Positions 7,161 to 15,669 are shown, counted from the first letter of the stretch. The stretch: 64,000 nucleotides of DNA from Croceimicrobium sp963977415 (GCA_963977415.1 CAXBOS010000016.1:1-64000), one strand, 5' to 3'. Program-made: numbers and translations. Notes: a model not told the origin generated them from the sequence alone.

Positions 7161-8152
7161 AAGCCATTAAATAAATTGCTGTTAAAGTCTTGTTGGTAGG
7201 ATTGCCCTTGCAAAGCAGGATCTTCGTACTGATCGCTAGAGAAATACAAGGGGTATTTCTCGGCGCTGGCATTGGCGTTTAAATGCGCGCGTAAATCTTG
7301 AAGCCAGCTGCGGCCACGCTCCTGGTACCTTAACGCGGAGCGGGCCAATTCGCTGCTTGCTGGTGCGTGCTGTTCTTGTATATTACCCACATTCGTGCGT
7401 AAGCTATACAGAAGGGCACCGTCGCCAGTTAGTTCAATATGTATCACTTCAATGGCTTCGGCCATGCTTAAAAAAGCAAGGGCGGGCCTGAGGTATTTTA
7501 ATAGGTCTTTGTATTTCTCGTCCTCAATTTTAGCGAGAACATCCGCTAAAAAAGCATCTCCCAAAAGGGAAGCAATTTGCCTTTCCTGCACTTGGCGTAG
7601 ATGGGGTATTAAAGCTACAAAGGTGCGGTAGCTGCTGCGGATATTAATGTGCTCATTAAATAAGGCAGGGCTGGGGATCAGTAAACTACCCTGACTGAAA
7701 TGGTAAGCTGTATCGGCCCAGGTAGGGTAATCCCCTTTATTAGCCAATAAGAAAGTAATGAGCCGATCTAAAGCGCGGTAGGCATTTTCTAGATAATGCT
7801 TCTCTGCTTTAACCTGTTGCCACTGAAAGGCGCTGCGGTCGCGGTCGGCAGTAATGCCCTGGTCGCTGATCATTACCCCGCCTTCTTGCATAAAAGAGTA
7901 AACCGCCAAAGCAGCTAGGGGCTTCTGCGCATAATGAAGCAATGCTTTTAGTTTAGCATTGGCATCTTGTTCTAAAGTGGCATCTGCATAAGCATTAAGC
8001 AGGCTTTCGTACAGTTCTTGGCCGAGAATAGCAATCAGCTGATCTTCGGCCCAAGAGAAAGCCAAATGCGGAGTAAGGCTCTCAATGCTTAAAGCCATAC
8101 TTACCCCCGTAAGTTGCTTTAGTTCGTCTTCAGTATTAATTAAGATTTTCAT
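7157..8152 (-). CDS. DUF6712-like head-tail connector candidate (331 aa)
   Basis: Mostly helical protein directly downstream of the portal gene, overlapping it by 4 nt. The two halves look like a tandem duplication: each has a LxxLLxDAxLAxxLA-type block (LIAILGQELYESLLNAYADA near residue 40; RQIASLLGDAFLADVLAKIE near 195) followed by LRPALAxLxMxEA-like helices (KPLAALAVYSF; LRPALAFLSMAEAIE). This pattern and position fit DUF6712, a family of Bacteroidota phage proteins of unknown role. A connector or adaptor function is inferred from adjacency to the portal. Confidence 0.65.
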   Translation of the reverse strand: MKILINTEDELKQLTGVSMALSIESLTPHLAFSWAEDQLIAILGQELYESLLNAYADATLEQDANAKLKALLHYAQKPLAALAVYSFMQEGGVMISDQGITADRDRSAFQWQQVKAEKHYLENAYRALDRLITFLLANKGDYPTWADTAYHFSQGSLLIPSPALFNEHINIRSSYRTFVALIPHLRQVQERQIASLLGDAFLADVLAKIEDEKYKDLLKYLRPALAFLSMAEAIEVIHIELTGDGALLYSLRTNVGNIQEQHAPASSELARSALRYQERGRSWLQDLRAHLNANASAEKYPLYFSSDQYEDPALQGQSYQQDFNSNLFNGL

Positions 8153-9495
8153 GAGCTCGCTTCATTATTAGGGCTGCTTTTTTCCGTTTCCGAACCACTG
8201 TCTAAGCGGGCAATTTGATAGTTCTTCATCCAAAAGACCAGGCGTTTGTTTGCGCCGCCTAATCTTTTCTGCCAACCGTTCCAGCGACTAACAAGCTGTA
8301 GGGGTTTAAGAATGATATCTTGGTGGGGCTTGGTCATCATTATGTAATTATTCCAAGCCACTCGCTTATCGCTTCCGCTTCCTGCACCCGAACGATCTTT
8401 GCCGGTACCATTGCCAAAAAGGGTAGAATCTACGCCCATGTTTTTAAAGATGTGAGCGTCTGCTTCCTGCGAATCTTCAATGTACATGCCCGTTTTCATC
8501 TTGTCATCAACCACCACCACTTCCCACTCGCTGTAGGTTTTCGCGTGGGTGCTGTCGCGTTGGGTGTACATCATCGAATTGCCTTGACGATCGCCTTTAA
8601 AGAATTTCTCAAATTCTTGTTTTTCGAGAGTAATCAGCTTTAAGCGATCGGCTTCCGATTTGGCCAACCAATCTTTATACTTCCATTCCCACCACCATTC
8701 AGGTACCTTAATAATGTACTTAATGGTGAGCTGATTTTTAAGCAAGGCTTTCTTAAATGCGGGCACGGCGCGGGCAATAGGAAGCCAAGTGCTGAGGATT
8801 ACATGCCAGGGAGCTTTTTGGTAATAGGCCCTTCCGGGAGATGGGCTATTAAGATCATAAACGAACTGGTGATTGGCCATCGTTTTCCATTCCTCCACAT
8901 TGGTACGAATGGCATCGAAGCGATCGAGCTTCAGGGTCTCCTTGTCCTTGTCATTGTACTTTTCCCAGTCGGGGGAGATGTATACTTTTTTAATAAAGCC
9001 TTTCTTATCCTTGCGCTGATAGCGGCAATCTACCGCATCCAAGGGGGTGAGGTAAGTAATGTATTCGCCCGTGCGACTTTGGGTTAATTGCGCAAAAGCA
9101 TTGTAAAAAGTATAGAACTGAATACTGGCCGCGCGGATATAAGTATCGAGGTCGGTGGCTTCCATCCAGTCCTCAATTTCAGAATCAATAATACGTTGAA
9201 ATTGCTCTTCGCCTTTTTCGTCTACCGAAATAAGACCATAAGCCAAACCGCCACTGTAAAGTGCGCGGGCTTTCCAATCGAGAATGGGCTCTACAAGGGT
9301 GACATCACCAATTTGCTCCAGGACCCATTGCGGGTAATTATTATCGTCGCCCCAATTTTTAATCTCTTTATTGTCCTTGATTTCGGGATCAATAAGCTGA
9401 CGCGGTTTAGGGTCGAGCGCAGAAGCGAGCAACATAACCGCATCGTTAAAGAGCATAGCATATTGCTGTTCGCCCATGGGTAGCAATTCACTCAT
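8149..9495 (-). CDS. Portal protein
   Basis: A 448-residue protein of the usual portal length. It would form the dodecameric ring at the capsid vertex through which DNA is packaged. Visible portal-like features: an N-terminal DNNYPQWVLEQIGD motif, then a long helical wing with TDLDTYIRAASIQFYTFYNAFAQ, a beta block ITYLTPLDAVDCRYQR, and a C-terminal Gln/Ser/Asn tail. The lone 95-aa gene separates it from the RadC/XRE module and hence from the terminase. Portal is more likely than any other virion role because no other gene here fits. Confidence 0.78.
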   Translation of the reverse strand: MSELLPMGEQQYAMLFNDAVMLLASALDPKPRQLIDPEIKDNKEIKNWGDDNNYPQWVLEQIGDVTLVEPILDWKARALYSGGLAYGLISVDEKGEEQFQRIIDSEIEDWMEATDLDTYIRAASIQFYTFYNAFAQLTQSRTGEYITYLTPLDAVDCRYQRKDKKGFIKKVYISPDWEKYNDKDKETLKLDRFDAIRTNVEEWKTMANHQFVYDLNSPSPGRAYYQKAPWHVILSTWLPIARAVPAFKKALLKNQLTIKYIIKVPEWWWEWKYKDWLAKSEADRLKLITLEKQEFEKFFKGDRQGNSMMYTQRDSTHAKTYSEWEVVVVDDKMKTGMYIEDSQEADAHIFKNMGVDSTLFGNGTGKDRSGAGSGSDKRVAWNNYIMMTKPHQDIILKPLQLVSRWNGWQKRLGGANKRLVFWMKNYQIARLDSGSETEKSSPNNEASS

Positions 9496-9779
9496 GGTAT
9501 TACGGGGGTTTCGTTAAACTCGGTAATAAGGCGAATGGGCACCGAGTAGATGTGTTGGTCGGCCACGAGCGGACGAACACCAACTAAGGTTTTAGAATGT
9601 TGGTGCTGACGGGGTAAACCGCAGCGCACCGCCTTGGGTAGTCTGATGCGCTTAAAATGCTTGAAATCTCGCGAAGCAGGATAGAAAGAAATTTGAAAGG
9701 CCTTTGGCTGCCCATAATCATCATGGGCATCCATTGCTTTAAGCGCTTCTTTAAGTTTTATGGGTTGTACACCTTGCAT
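9492..9779 (-). CDS. Small protein upstream of portal (95 aa)
   Basis: A 95-residue, beta-rich-looking protein (FQISFYPASRDF, KHFKRIRLPKAVRCGL, HIYSVPIRLI) that overlaps the portal gene by 4 nt. No family recognised. Its tight coupling to the portal suggests a virion or head-completion role. Confidence 0.6.
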   Translation of the reverse strand: MQGVQPIKLKEALKAMDAHDDYGQPKAFQISFYPASRDFKHFKRIRLPKAVRCGLPRQHQHSKTLVGVRPLVADQHIYSVPIRLITEFNETPVIP

Positions 9780-9822
9780 GGCAGCAAGATGGGAGGAGAG
9801 GGAGGAAGTTTATAGGACAGGC

Positions 9823-10029
9823 TTATTCTATCTTTATTTGAATGTCTGCCGCTTCGGCCATACCGCAAAACATCGTTAAAGTAGTTTGCGTGTAAGGTGC
9901 CAACGCTCGGGAGATATTACCTTGAGTAAGCCCCATAAGCTCGGCGAGCTTTTTTTGTGTAATTCCTTTTTCCTTGAGCTTTTTCTTAAGCTCTTCTTTT
10001 AAAACTTGATCGTAAGTAATGACGGTCAT
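9823..10029 (-). CDS. XRE-family HTH regulator (68 aa)
   Basis: A minimal helix-turn-helix protein: KEKGITQKKLAELMGLTQGN followed by ISRALAPYTQTTLTM is a clear XRE/Cro fold. It has no dimerisation or sensor domain. It is the last gene of a small module containing the ArdC-like and 111-aa genes. The 22-bp palindrome at 11052-11073 in front of that module is a reasonable target (inference). Confidence 0.85.
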   Translation of the reverse strand: MTVITYDQVLKEELKKKLKEKGITQKKLAELMGLTQGNISRALAPYTQTTLTMFCGMAEAADIQIKIE

Positions 10030-10051
10030 ATCCTTTGAATGTAAATGTTAG

Positions 10052-10156
10052 ATCGCTGCCCGGCTAGGGCAGCGATGCGCGCGCGGTGTCAACTTGTTGC
10101 GCCGCGCGCGCGAAAATTTTTGCACCCCACACAAATTTCTTTGCGTGTGGTGCAAA
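10052..10156. other. Three tandem hairpins upstream of the XRE gene
   Basis: Three consecutive inverted repeats: ATCGCTGCCC/GGGCAGCGAT (10052-10076, perfect 10 bp), GCGCGCGCGG/CCGCGCGCGC (10077-10111), and TTTGCACC..ACAC/GTGTGGTGCAAA (10119-10156, 2-nt bulge). They fill the gap between the ArdC-like gene and the XRE gene on the minus strand and could act as terminator and RNA-stability elements; the last has flanking A/T runs. Confidence 0.55.
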
Positions 10157-10171
10157 TTAGTTTAGATAATT

Positions 10172-10600
10172 TTAAAAATCGCCTTGGCTTAGTTCGGCGG
10201 CCATTTCTCGCGCTTTGGGGCGGTCTTGTGGTCGCTGGGCTTTAGCCTCTTTGCGTTCTACCTGGGCATTACTAAAGAGATAGGCCAAAGGAAAAAATTT
10301 ATATTCCTGGTCTTCTCCGCCTTCCTGCTCTGCGGCCTTGGTTCCTTTGCGCTTCTTGCCCCAAACGGTAAAAGCGCGCGCGCCTTTTTTCACCTGAAAA
10401 CCTTCTTTGTTCCAATCGCGTAAAAGCTTGAAATCAAAATTTTCTTCATCGGTGTAAAAGTGGCTGATGATAATATCATTTAAAGTACTGTCTGCTAATT
10501 CTTCGACTTCGTCGCGCATTTCGCGGGCTTTAACACTTAAAGTAATTAATGCTTTTCTGCGGGCATCTCTCCGGCTATTGTTCTTATCTTTGCTTTCCAT
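10172..10600 (-). CDS. ArdC-N-like (ssDNA-binding antirestriction) protein, short
   Basis: The segment NKEGFQVKKGARAFTVWGKK followed by YKFFPLAYLFSNAQVE matches the pattern of the ArdC N-terminal ssDNA-binding domain (G-x-V-xKG-x-x-A-x-x-V-W, then F-x-x-x-x-x-F-x-x-x-Q). Full ArdC also has a C-terminal metalloprotease, absent here: the rest is a charged Arg/Lys/Glu tail. It may protect or bind entering single-stranded DNA. It follows the 111-aa gene by about 70 nt that include a hairpin. Confidence 0.65.
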   Translation of the reverse strand: MESKDKNNSRRDARRKALITLSVKAREMRDEVEELADSTLNDIIISHFYTDEENFDFKLLRDWNKEGFQVKKGARAFTVWGKKRKGTKAAEQEGGEDQEYKFFPLAYLFSNAQVERKEAKAQRPQDRPKAREMAAELSQGDF

Positions 10601-10669
10601 AATTAATTGATTTAATTCGATTAGAATTTAGAGCCCTACCGGTGGCAGCCAGTAGGGCTTTTTTTGTGA

Positions 10670-11005
10670 TTAGGCTAAAATTTCGGCATCTAAGGCGGCA
10701 ATGCGGGCCGCTATTTTTACCTTTAAATACTCTTTAATGTCATCCACGGTGGCAGGGTCGCTAATGGATAAAAAGACATTTCGCCCCGTTTGAAAAGTGA
10801 ATTTTAAATCGTTCGCGTACTCGGTGGCGAAAAAGTCGCTTTCTTCGTCGGTTTCTACCTTCTCCAGTTTATCCGCCACGCTTTTAAACTTGGCGCGCAT
10901 TTGAACCTTTGCGTGTAGCTTGTGGTAAAATTCAATTTGTGCCTCAAGGCTTTTCTTTGCTTTGGGAGCAGTAGCAGCCGCTCCGCTTTTCTTTACGTTT
11001 TCCAT
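10670..11005 (-). CDS. Helical protein of unknown function (111 aa)
   Basis: The frame is open upstream to 11083, but that would translate through the operator palindrome and promoter. The ATG at 11005 (MENVKKSGAAATAPKAKKSL) is 34 nt from a TATATTTG -7 box and is the better start. The product is a Lys-rich tail followed by helices (EAQIEFYHKLHAKVQMRAKF) and a small C-terminal domain. First gene of the module with the ArdC-like and XRE genes. No family recognised. Confidence 0.7.
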   Translation of the reverse strand: MENVKKSGAAATAPKAKKSLEAQIEFYHKLHAKVQMRAKFKSVADKLEKVETDEESDFFATEYANDLKFTFQTGRNVFLSISDPATVDDIKEYLKVKIAARIAALDAEILA

Positions 11006-11038
11006 AATTAGTATATTGATTATCAATTCTTTGATACT

Positions 11039-11073
11039 CAAATATAAGTAAAATATACCAATATTGGTATATT
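11039..11073 (-). promoter_or_regulatory. Promoter with 22-bp perfect operator palindrome
   Basis: On the minus strand TATATTTG (11039-11046) matches the Bacteroidota -7 consensus. Immediately upstream, at 11052-11073, is a perfect palindrome with arms AATATACCAAT and ATTGGTATATT. It overlaps the spacer to the -33 region, where a bound protein would block transcription. The XRE gene of this module is the natural candidate ligand. Confidence 0.7.
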
Positions 11074-11086
11074 TATAAAACATATT

Positions 11087-11365
11087 TTGTCATTTTTTTT
11101 TGGGTATTGTTCTCTAAATCAATCAAATGGCCGTCAATCTCGCAGAGTTGACTGCCATTCTTGGACACCGTCCCTCGACTGCGCCCTGAGCCGTTTTGGC
11201 AATTGCCTCTTTTTGATCTGCGGATATATGAGCGCGCGCCATGGCCGCGCCGCGCTCCCCCCCTATTCTATGGCTCGCCCAGAATAGGGAGCAGCCCCCT
11301 TCCTATGGGCTGTCAAGCGTAAGCTTGACCATAAAAAAAGCGCCGCAGCGCTTTGAGTGGGTGAT
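11087..11365. other. Structured non-coding stretch before RadC stop
   Basis: About 280 nt without a convincing gene. It holds several inverted repeats: GAGCGCG/CGCGCTC (11230-11257), CCCTATTCT/AGAATAGGG (11261-11289, perfect), GTCAAGC/GCTTGAC (11312-11329) and a terminator hairpin AAAGCGC/GCGCTTT at 11337-11354 whose T-tract lies on the minus strand, ending the RadC transcript. The GC-rich central part differs in composition from its surroundings. Confidence 0.5.
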
Positions 11366-11812
11366 CTACAGATCGCCCTCGTCACGAAAGCTATAGTAGG
11401 AGTTTTCAGTTAAGATGATGTGATCTAAGAGAGCAATGTCTAGCACCTTGCCAGCCTCTTCAATTTTCTTAGTAAGATTAAGGTCGGCTGCGCTGGGTCT
11501 TAATGATCCACTGGGGTGGTTATGCGCTACAATGATGCTGGTAGCAAGGCATTTCAAAGCAGTAGCGAATACCATCCGAAGATCAACCACGGTTCCCGTG
11601 AGTCCGCCCATACTAATCATGCTAACGGACTGTACCTTGTTGGCATTATCGAGATATAACACATAAAAGCGCTCGATCATATCTAAGTCGTCATCCCAGA
11701 TGGTCCTAAAGGTTTCCGCGGATGTTAGGCTCGATTTTATAGCCTGGTTGTTTATGGGAGTTAGCTGGTGCTCTTTGATGTAGGAGAGCTTTACTTCACG
11801 AATGGTGTACAT
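11366..11812 (-). CDS. radC: RadC-like JAB domain protein
   Basis: A 148-residue JAMM/MPN-fold protein. The metal motif is complete: AHNHPSGSLRPSAADLNLT supplies His97, His99 and Asp110, with the preceding MISMGGLTGTVVDLRMVF strand typical of the RadC family. The N-terminal HhH part of chromosomal RadC is missing, as is usual for plasmid and phage copies. Role unclear in general; it is frequently found with ArdC-like antirestriction genes on mobile elements, as here. Confidence 0.88.
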   Translation of the reverse strand: MYTIREVKLSYIKEHQLTPINNQAIKSSLTSAETFRTIWDDDLDMIERFYVLYLDNANKVQSVSMISMGGLTGTVVDLRMVFATALKCLATSIIVAHNHPSGSLRPSAADLNLTKKIEEAGKVLDIALLDHIILTENSYYSFRDEGDL

Positions 11813-11813
11813 A

Positions 11814-11963
11814 ATTTGAGATTTAATTTCGGCAAGGGATAAAGCGCAGCCATCGCCAGAGTAGGCGAGGAACGAGTCGGAACGCCGAGAGGCGTAGCTA
11901 CCTTCGCCGAGAATTATCTCAAATGGACATCAAACGTGAGGCTCTAATACCAAAGAGTATTAG
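11814..11963. other. Long imperfect inverted repeat upstream of radC
   Basis: Arms ATTTGAGATTTAATTTCGGC (11814-11833) and the complement of CGCCGAGAATTATCTCAAAT (11905-11924) flank a GC-rich 70-nt core with further pairings (for example ACGCCGAGAGGCGT). A second small hairpin CTAATAC/GTATTAG follows (11944-11963). It lies between the terminase stop and the radC start, with no gene, and would be the 5' leader of radC. Confidence 0.5.
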
Positions 11964-11996
11964 CTACCTAAACAAGCAATTATCGAGCTTATCCGC

Positions 11997-13661
11997 TTAA
12001 AGCATGGGCAAGAATGGGGACGACTCATCGAGGCTTTGGTGGAATTTCCCGAAAATCAAGGTATCACCGGCATCGCTTAAGTGGGTGGATTCTTCGGGTT
12101 TCACCTTGGGATCGCGTTCGGATGATTTGTCTTTGCGAAAGCCGCGTTCCGAAGCTTTGAGCGGAGCACCCAAGGCAGACATTTCCCAAGCGGCGCAATT
12201 GGTCTTGGAATAGCGAAATTTAGGCAGGCGGGGTTCAGACTCTCGTAAGAACAGGTTAATAAACTCGTACTTAGTTTCGTGTCGGGGAGCCTGACCGATA
12301 TACTTCTCAATAACCTGCCAGCCATTTTTGCGGAAAGTACTTAGAACGCGCATGTAATAATTGAAATCCGTAACGCCACTGCTAGGCAGGGCGGTATGAT
12401 CGTAATAGTAATACACCACTTTGGTGGGGTAGTATTTAAAGTATTCGCAGAACTTCTCCACCACCGCATCAATCAGCTGCGGGTGTAAAACATAAAAGCT
12501 ATTGAGGAAGCGATACTCCTCGCCAACTTCTTGCCCTACAACCATACAGTTAATCTTATCACCGTAATCGAAGGCAATATCTAAGGGCTTAGCACCAATA
12601 AAACCATTGTCGTGCCGTGAGTCTTGCGAGCGCAGTTTCTCGTTTTTAAGATCACCAATAAAGCTATCGAGGTACTGATAATTAAACCAGTCTTGCCCGT
12701 GATGGGTCGTATCTAAATTGCCATAAAAGCCTTCTTCTACACCCAGCAGCTTTTCATTAAGAATGGAAGTGCGGTATTTTACACCCGAAAGAATACGGCG
12801 CATATCGGAGAGATATTCAGGACCAAGCACATCTAAATTGTCCAGGGCATTCGCTTCAGAATAGAAGATTGAATATTTGTACTCATTACCCACTTTACGG
12901 GGCGAACGCAACTTGCTAAGTTCCTGCTGCAGGCGGTTGATTTTAATTAAGGTCGCCTTATGCTGCGCGCCTTTTTGCCGCAGTAGGTTTTTACGATGCA
13001 AGTTTTGCTGCAGCTGCAGCTGAAGGATTAGTTCTATTTGCTGCTCATCCATTTGTAGGGCCATGTCTAAAATCCATTTGGATGCAGGATTAGTAGGCAT
13101 ATCAGTAGTATAGCACTCACTCCGGTAACAGGCTAAATGGCCAAAGTAATTGCGATCGCCCCGCAAGGCTGGAATCGTTTCATCGTCTAGTCTTTCTTTG
13201 TTTAAGAGCTTGGCTTCATCGCCGCCCAGAGAAGCAAGAGAAAGACCGTTAGAGCTGCCTGCTCTATCTTGACTTATCAGCACATTGCAAGCACCATTAA
13301 ACCAGTAAATAGCATATTTACTGTCTAGCGGTTTAGTTCGTGGCGCTTGCCATTTCCACATGCGTTTAAACTTCTCGCTGGGCTCGCGGCCGAAAACAAA
13401 GTGCTGGCCTTCGTGGTAGCCCATTCTATTCCACATTTGGATAATAGGCGGCAGGGTACGCACCAACAATTGCTGAAAGGTAGAGCCTACAATACCATGT
13501 TGCCCCCTGGGCATTTGGCGGGCGTTTTCAATATACCAGGGCGCCAGCACACCAGTCGTTTTTCCTGTACCACGCGCCCATACATTATAGCTTTTACTAG
13601 CACTTACTAAATGGTGGGTAAGCTGGGGCACATTAAAGTGGAGGGCTTTAGGTTTACTCAT
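11997..13661 (-). CDS. Large terminase subunit (TerL)
   Basis: Packaging motor of 554 residues from the ATG at 13659-13661, which overlaps the preceding gene by 8 nt; an upstream start 15 codons earlier is unlikely because it would overlap more. The ATPase has a Walker A-type loop ARGTGKTTG (Lys34) and an acidic Walker B candidate SLASLGGDEAKLL. A nuclease-like acidic strand follows (LDIAFDYGDKINCMVVG). The length and order fit the Mu-gp28/Terminase_6-like group. The right prophage carries an almost identical N-terminal part. Confidence 0.9.
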   Translation of the reverse strand: MSKPKALHFNVPQLTHHLVSASKSYNVWARGTGKTTGVLAPWYIENARQMPRGQHGIVGSTFQQLLVRTLPPIIQMWNRMGYHEGQHFVFGREPSEKFKRMWKWQAPRTKPLDSKYAIYWFNGACNVLISQDRAGSSNGLSLASLGGDEAKLLNKERLDDETIPALRGDRNYFGHLACYRSECYTTDMPTNPASKWILDMALQMDEQQIELILQLQLQQNLHRKNLLRQKGAQHKATLIKINRLQQELSKLRSPRKVGNEYKYSIFYSEANALDNLDVLGPEYLSDMRRILSGVKYRTSILNEKLLGVEEGFYGNLDTTHHGQDWFNYQYLDSFIGDLKNEKLRSQDSRHDNGFIGAKPLDIAFDYGDKINCMVVGQEVGEEYRFLNSFYVLHPQLIDAVVEKFCEYFKYYPTKVVYYYYDHTALPSSGVTDFNYYMRVLSTFRKNGWQVIEKYIGQAPRHETKYEFINLFLRESEPRLPKFRYSKTNCAAWEMSALGAPLKASERGFRKDKSSERDPKVKPEESTHLSDAGDTLIFGKFHQSLDESSPFLPML

Positions 13662-14244
13662 CGTCTTCAATTTGGGCTTCCTCGGCTTGGCTATCCCACC
13701 AATCACTCACTTTCTCTAAAAGCTCATCTTCGCTGGGTGGATCTTGGCCAACCTGCTCGGGCAATACCGCCATGATAATAGGGTGGAAATCGAAATTAGA
13801 GAGATCGGGCAGCTCTGGGTCTTCTTTGTCTAGTTGATGCAAGAGAATGTAATTACGGGTAGAAGCGCCCAGGGCTTTGGTATCTTTTTTAGCGATGGCC
13901 AGCTCTCTATCTTGGCGAATCATTTCATCGGCTAAGGCGCGTTTTAAATCTTTACTCATCCGCAGCAGCGGACCAAATACGCGCTCCATTAAACGCAAAT
14001 CACGGTAAGCGGTAACTTCTGAATATTGGTAATGATTCATTAGCATTTCTACTACCTTGGTCTGAAACTTATATTCTAAAAGCCATGCTTTGGCCTGCAC
14101 AATGCGGTCTATCTTTTCTACCAGTTTGGCTTTAAGCGAAGCTTTGGGAAGGCTACCATCTAGGTAGCCAATGATTTTTTCGGCATCGGTATTAAAGCCC
14201 AGGTGATCTACCTTATGTTTGGTCAACTGTCTTTTGGAACTCAT
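13654..14244 (-). CDS. Probable small terminase subunit
   Basis: A 196-residue protein immediately before TerL. The N-terminal half contains a helix-turn-helix-like NHYQYSEVTAYRDLRLMERV stretch and long helices, as expected for a DNA-recognising, ring-forming small subunit; the C-terminal end is strongly acidic (EEAQIEDDE), like many TerS tails that contact the large subunit. Its start overlaps the stop of the 99-aa gene. Confidence 0.75.
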   Translation of the reverse strand: MSSKRQLTKHKVDHLGFNTDAEKIIGYLDGSLPKASLKAKLVEKIDRIVQAKAWLLEYKFQTKVVEMLMNHYQYSEVTAYRDLRLMERVFGPLLRMSKDLKRALADEMIRQDRELAIAKKDTKALGASTRNYILLHQLDKEDPELPDLSNFDFHPIIMAVLPEQVGQDPPSEDELLEKVSDWWDSQAEEAQIEDDE

Positions 14245-14512
14245 AATCTTGTAATAGTTTTTCTACGAAGCTTTGGGCGGGGCTACTGCCGTTTCTAGCC
14301 ATAGCGAAAGCATTTTTACGTACTTCGTAAATAGCTTTTAAGCGTCCCTTGTGGTAGGCTTTGTATATGGGGCTAATCGGACTGGTGGCGGCAGCTACAA
14401 AAGCTTTTTCCTCTTGCTCTAGCACAATAGCGCATTGCTTTTCGGTAAAGAAAACCGCGGCCAAGTCTTCCAGCATTTGCAGCTCTTCTTCACTTAGCTT
14501 TGGCCAATTCAT
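14213..14512 (-). CDS. Packaging-block protein of unknown function (99 aa)
   Basis: The ATG at 14512 (MNWPKLSEEELQMLEDLAAV) is preferred over a start 16 codons upstream that lies deep inside the PLD-like gene. Helical protein with a helix-turn-helix look (FFTEKQCAIVLEQEEKAFVA). It overlaps both neighbours. It may be an accessory packaging factor. Confidence 0.65.
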   Translation of the reverse strand: MNWPKLSEEELQMLEDLAAVFFTEKQCAIVLEQEEKAFVAAATSPISPIYKAYHKGRLKAIYEVRKNAFAMARNGSSPAQSFVEKLLQDYEFQKTVDQT

Positions 14513-15056
14513 CTTGCATCCATTTATAGTGAAATTGAAAGCTTTGGGGATGGGTATCAATTATGCCCACCTCGGTTTTAGGGTTGCGGGTAAGGTTGGC
14601 CGAGCCGAGCACTACCACTTGCCACTGGTCGTTATACAGCAGGCAAACTTTAGCATGCAGCTTAGCCAGCTTTAGGGGCTGAAATACATTTTGCGCCAAT
14701 TGGAAAACCGTGGGCGTGCGCTCGCTAATGCGTTCGCTAAGAATGCAGGCGGCGCTTAGCAATTGCCCTTTTAGTTTTAGGTTAAGCAAAGCCCGGCAAG
14801 GATCTTCCGTCATGCTCCAGGTGCTAAGGATTAAATGTGCGGGACCCATATGCTGCAGGAGGTGGCTGATTAATTGGTGACTGCTCCAGCTACCGCGGGT
14901 TACAAAGTGAATAAGTTGCTCTTGCTCCAGTTGGGGAATTTTGGCGGCTAATACTTTCGGTCCCCCTATAATATCGAGCTGCTTGCGAGGCTTTAAGCTT
15001 AGGGCTTGGCTTTCGCTAGATGCGGGGGCGGGAGCAATTTCGCTATCAAAGAGCAT
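14490..15056 (-). CDS. Phospholipase D-like (single HKD) protein
   Basis: One HKD motif is visible near the C-terminus: LHAKVCLLYNDQWQVVVLGS followed by ANLTRNPKTEVGII (His-x-Lys, then GSANLT). Single-HKD members work as dimers; many are nucleases. The N-terminal part contains helices and HLILSTWSMTED, the strand that usually precedes the first catalytic segment. It is conserved in both prophages inside the packaging operon, so a DNA-processing role is more likely than lipid hydrolysis (inference). Confidence 0.75.
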   Translation of the reverse strand: MLFDSEIAPAPASSESQALSLKPRKQLDIIGGPKVLAAKIPQLEQEQLIHFVTRGSWSSHQLISHLLQHMGPAHLILSTWSMTEDPCRALLNLKLKGQLLSAACILSERISERTPTVFQLAQNVFQPLKLAKLHAKVCLLYNDQWQVVVLGSANLTRNPKTEVGIIDTHPQSFQFHYKWMQDELAKAK

Positions 15057-15669
15057 GCGCGAGAATTTTATCGAGTTTAGACAGTTCTTGCCGCCACTCT
15101 TGGCAAGCGAGGTTTTTTTTAGGATTGTCTTGATGTTTGGACAGGTAGGTGCGCAGGTTATTACGTCGCTTCAGCATTTGCGCTTTATCGAGCTCCGGTT
15201 CTAAACCTTGGGCTTGGTATTTATTAGGTAATACTACTTGGTTTTCTTGCCAATAATTAAGCAGGCGCCAGATCTCCTCAATTTCTTGCCAGGCATTCTG
15301 CAGGGCGAGTTTTATATCGAAAGCCTTTTTACGGTCTAGATTATAGGTTGCATCTAAAAGGGGGTGCAGGTGGTTTATCTGGGCATACAATTTACGCTGT
15401 TGCTGATAAGCAGGAAACAGCGCTTCTGGGTAATTAATATTGTTTTGCTCTGCACTTTTTATAGGAATTACAGATAGGGCATTTGCCCTATTTTTAGGCT
15501 TTTGGGGAATTATTAAAGCTGAAATTTCTTTTTCTAGTCTTTGGCAATTGTAAAAACTTTTACCTTTAGCGAGCAAACGCCAGATTAAGGGACTAACCTT
15601 CGCATTCTTTAGAATTTCTAAGCCAATTTCATAATCCTTGGCGGATTGTAGCCATTGCTGTGCTTCCAT
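15046..15669 (-). CDS. Packaging-operon protein of unknown function (207 aa)
   Basis: First gene of the packaging block. Lys/Glu/Gln-rich helical protein with several Trp residues; the C-terminal half (KKAFDIKLALQNAWQEIEEI) looks coiled-coil. Its 3' end overlaps the PLD-like gene by 11 nt. No family recognised; the right copy differs mainly in a short stretch near residues 70-80. Confidence 0.7.
   Translation of the reverse strand: MEAQQWLQSAKDYEIGLEILKNAKVSPLIWRLLAKGKSFYNCQRLEKEISALIIPQKPKNRANALSVIPIKSAEQNNINYPEALFPAYQQQRKLYAQINHLHPLLDATYNLDRKKAFDIKLALQNAWQEIEEIWRLLNYWQENQVVLPNKYQAQGLEPELDKAQMLKRRNNLRTYLSKHQDNPKKNLACQEWRQELSKLDKILAHAL

Noticed and set aside
10077..10111. CRISPR-like or short tandem repeat array in the GC-rich stretch.
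   Set aside because: It is a single inverted repeat of alternating G and C, with no repeat-spacer periodicity.
11006..11083. N-terminal extension of the 111-aa protein to 137 aa.
   Set aside because: It would translate across the 22-bp palindrome and the -7 box, and would add a hydrophobic AT-encoded segment.
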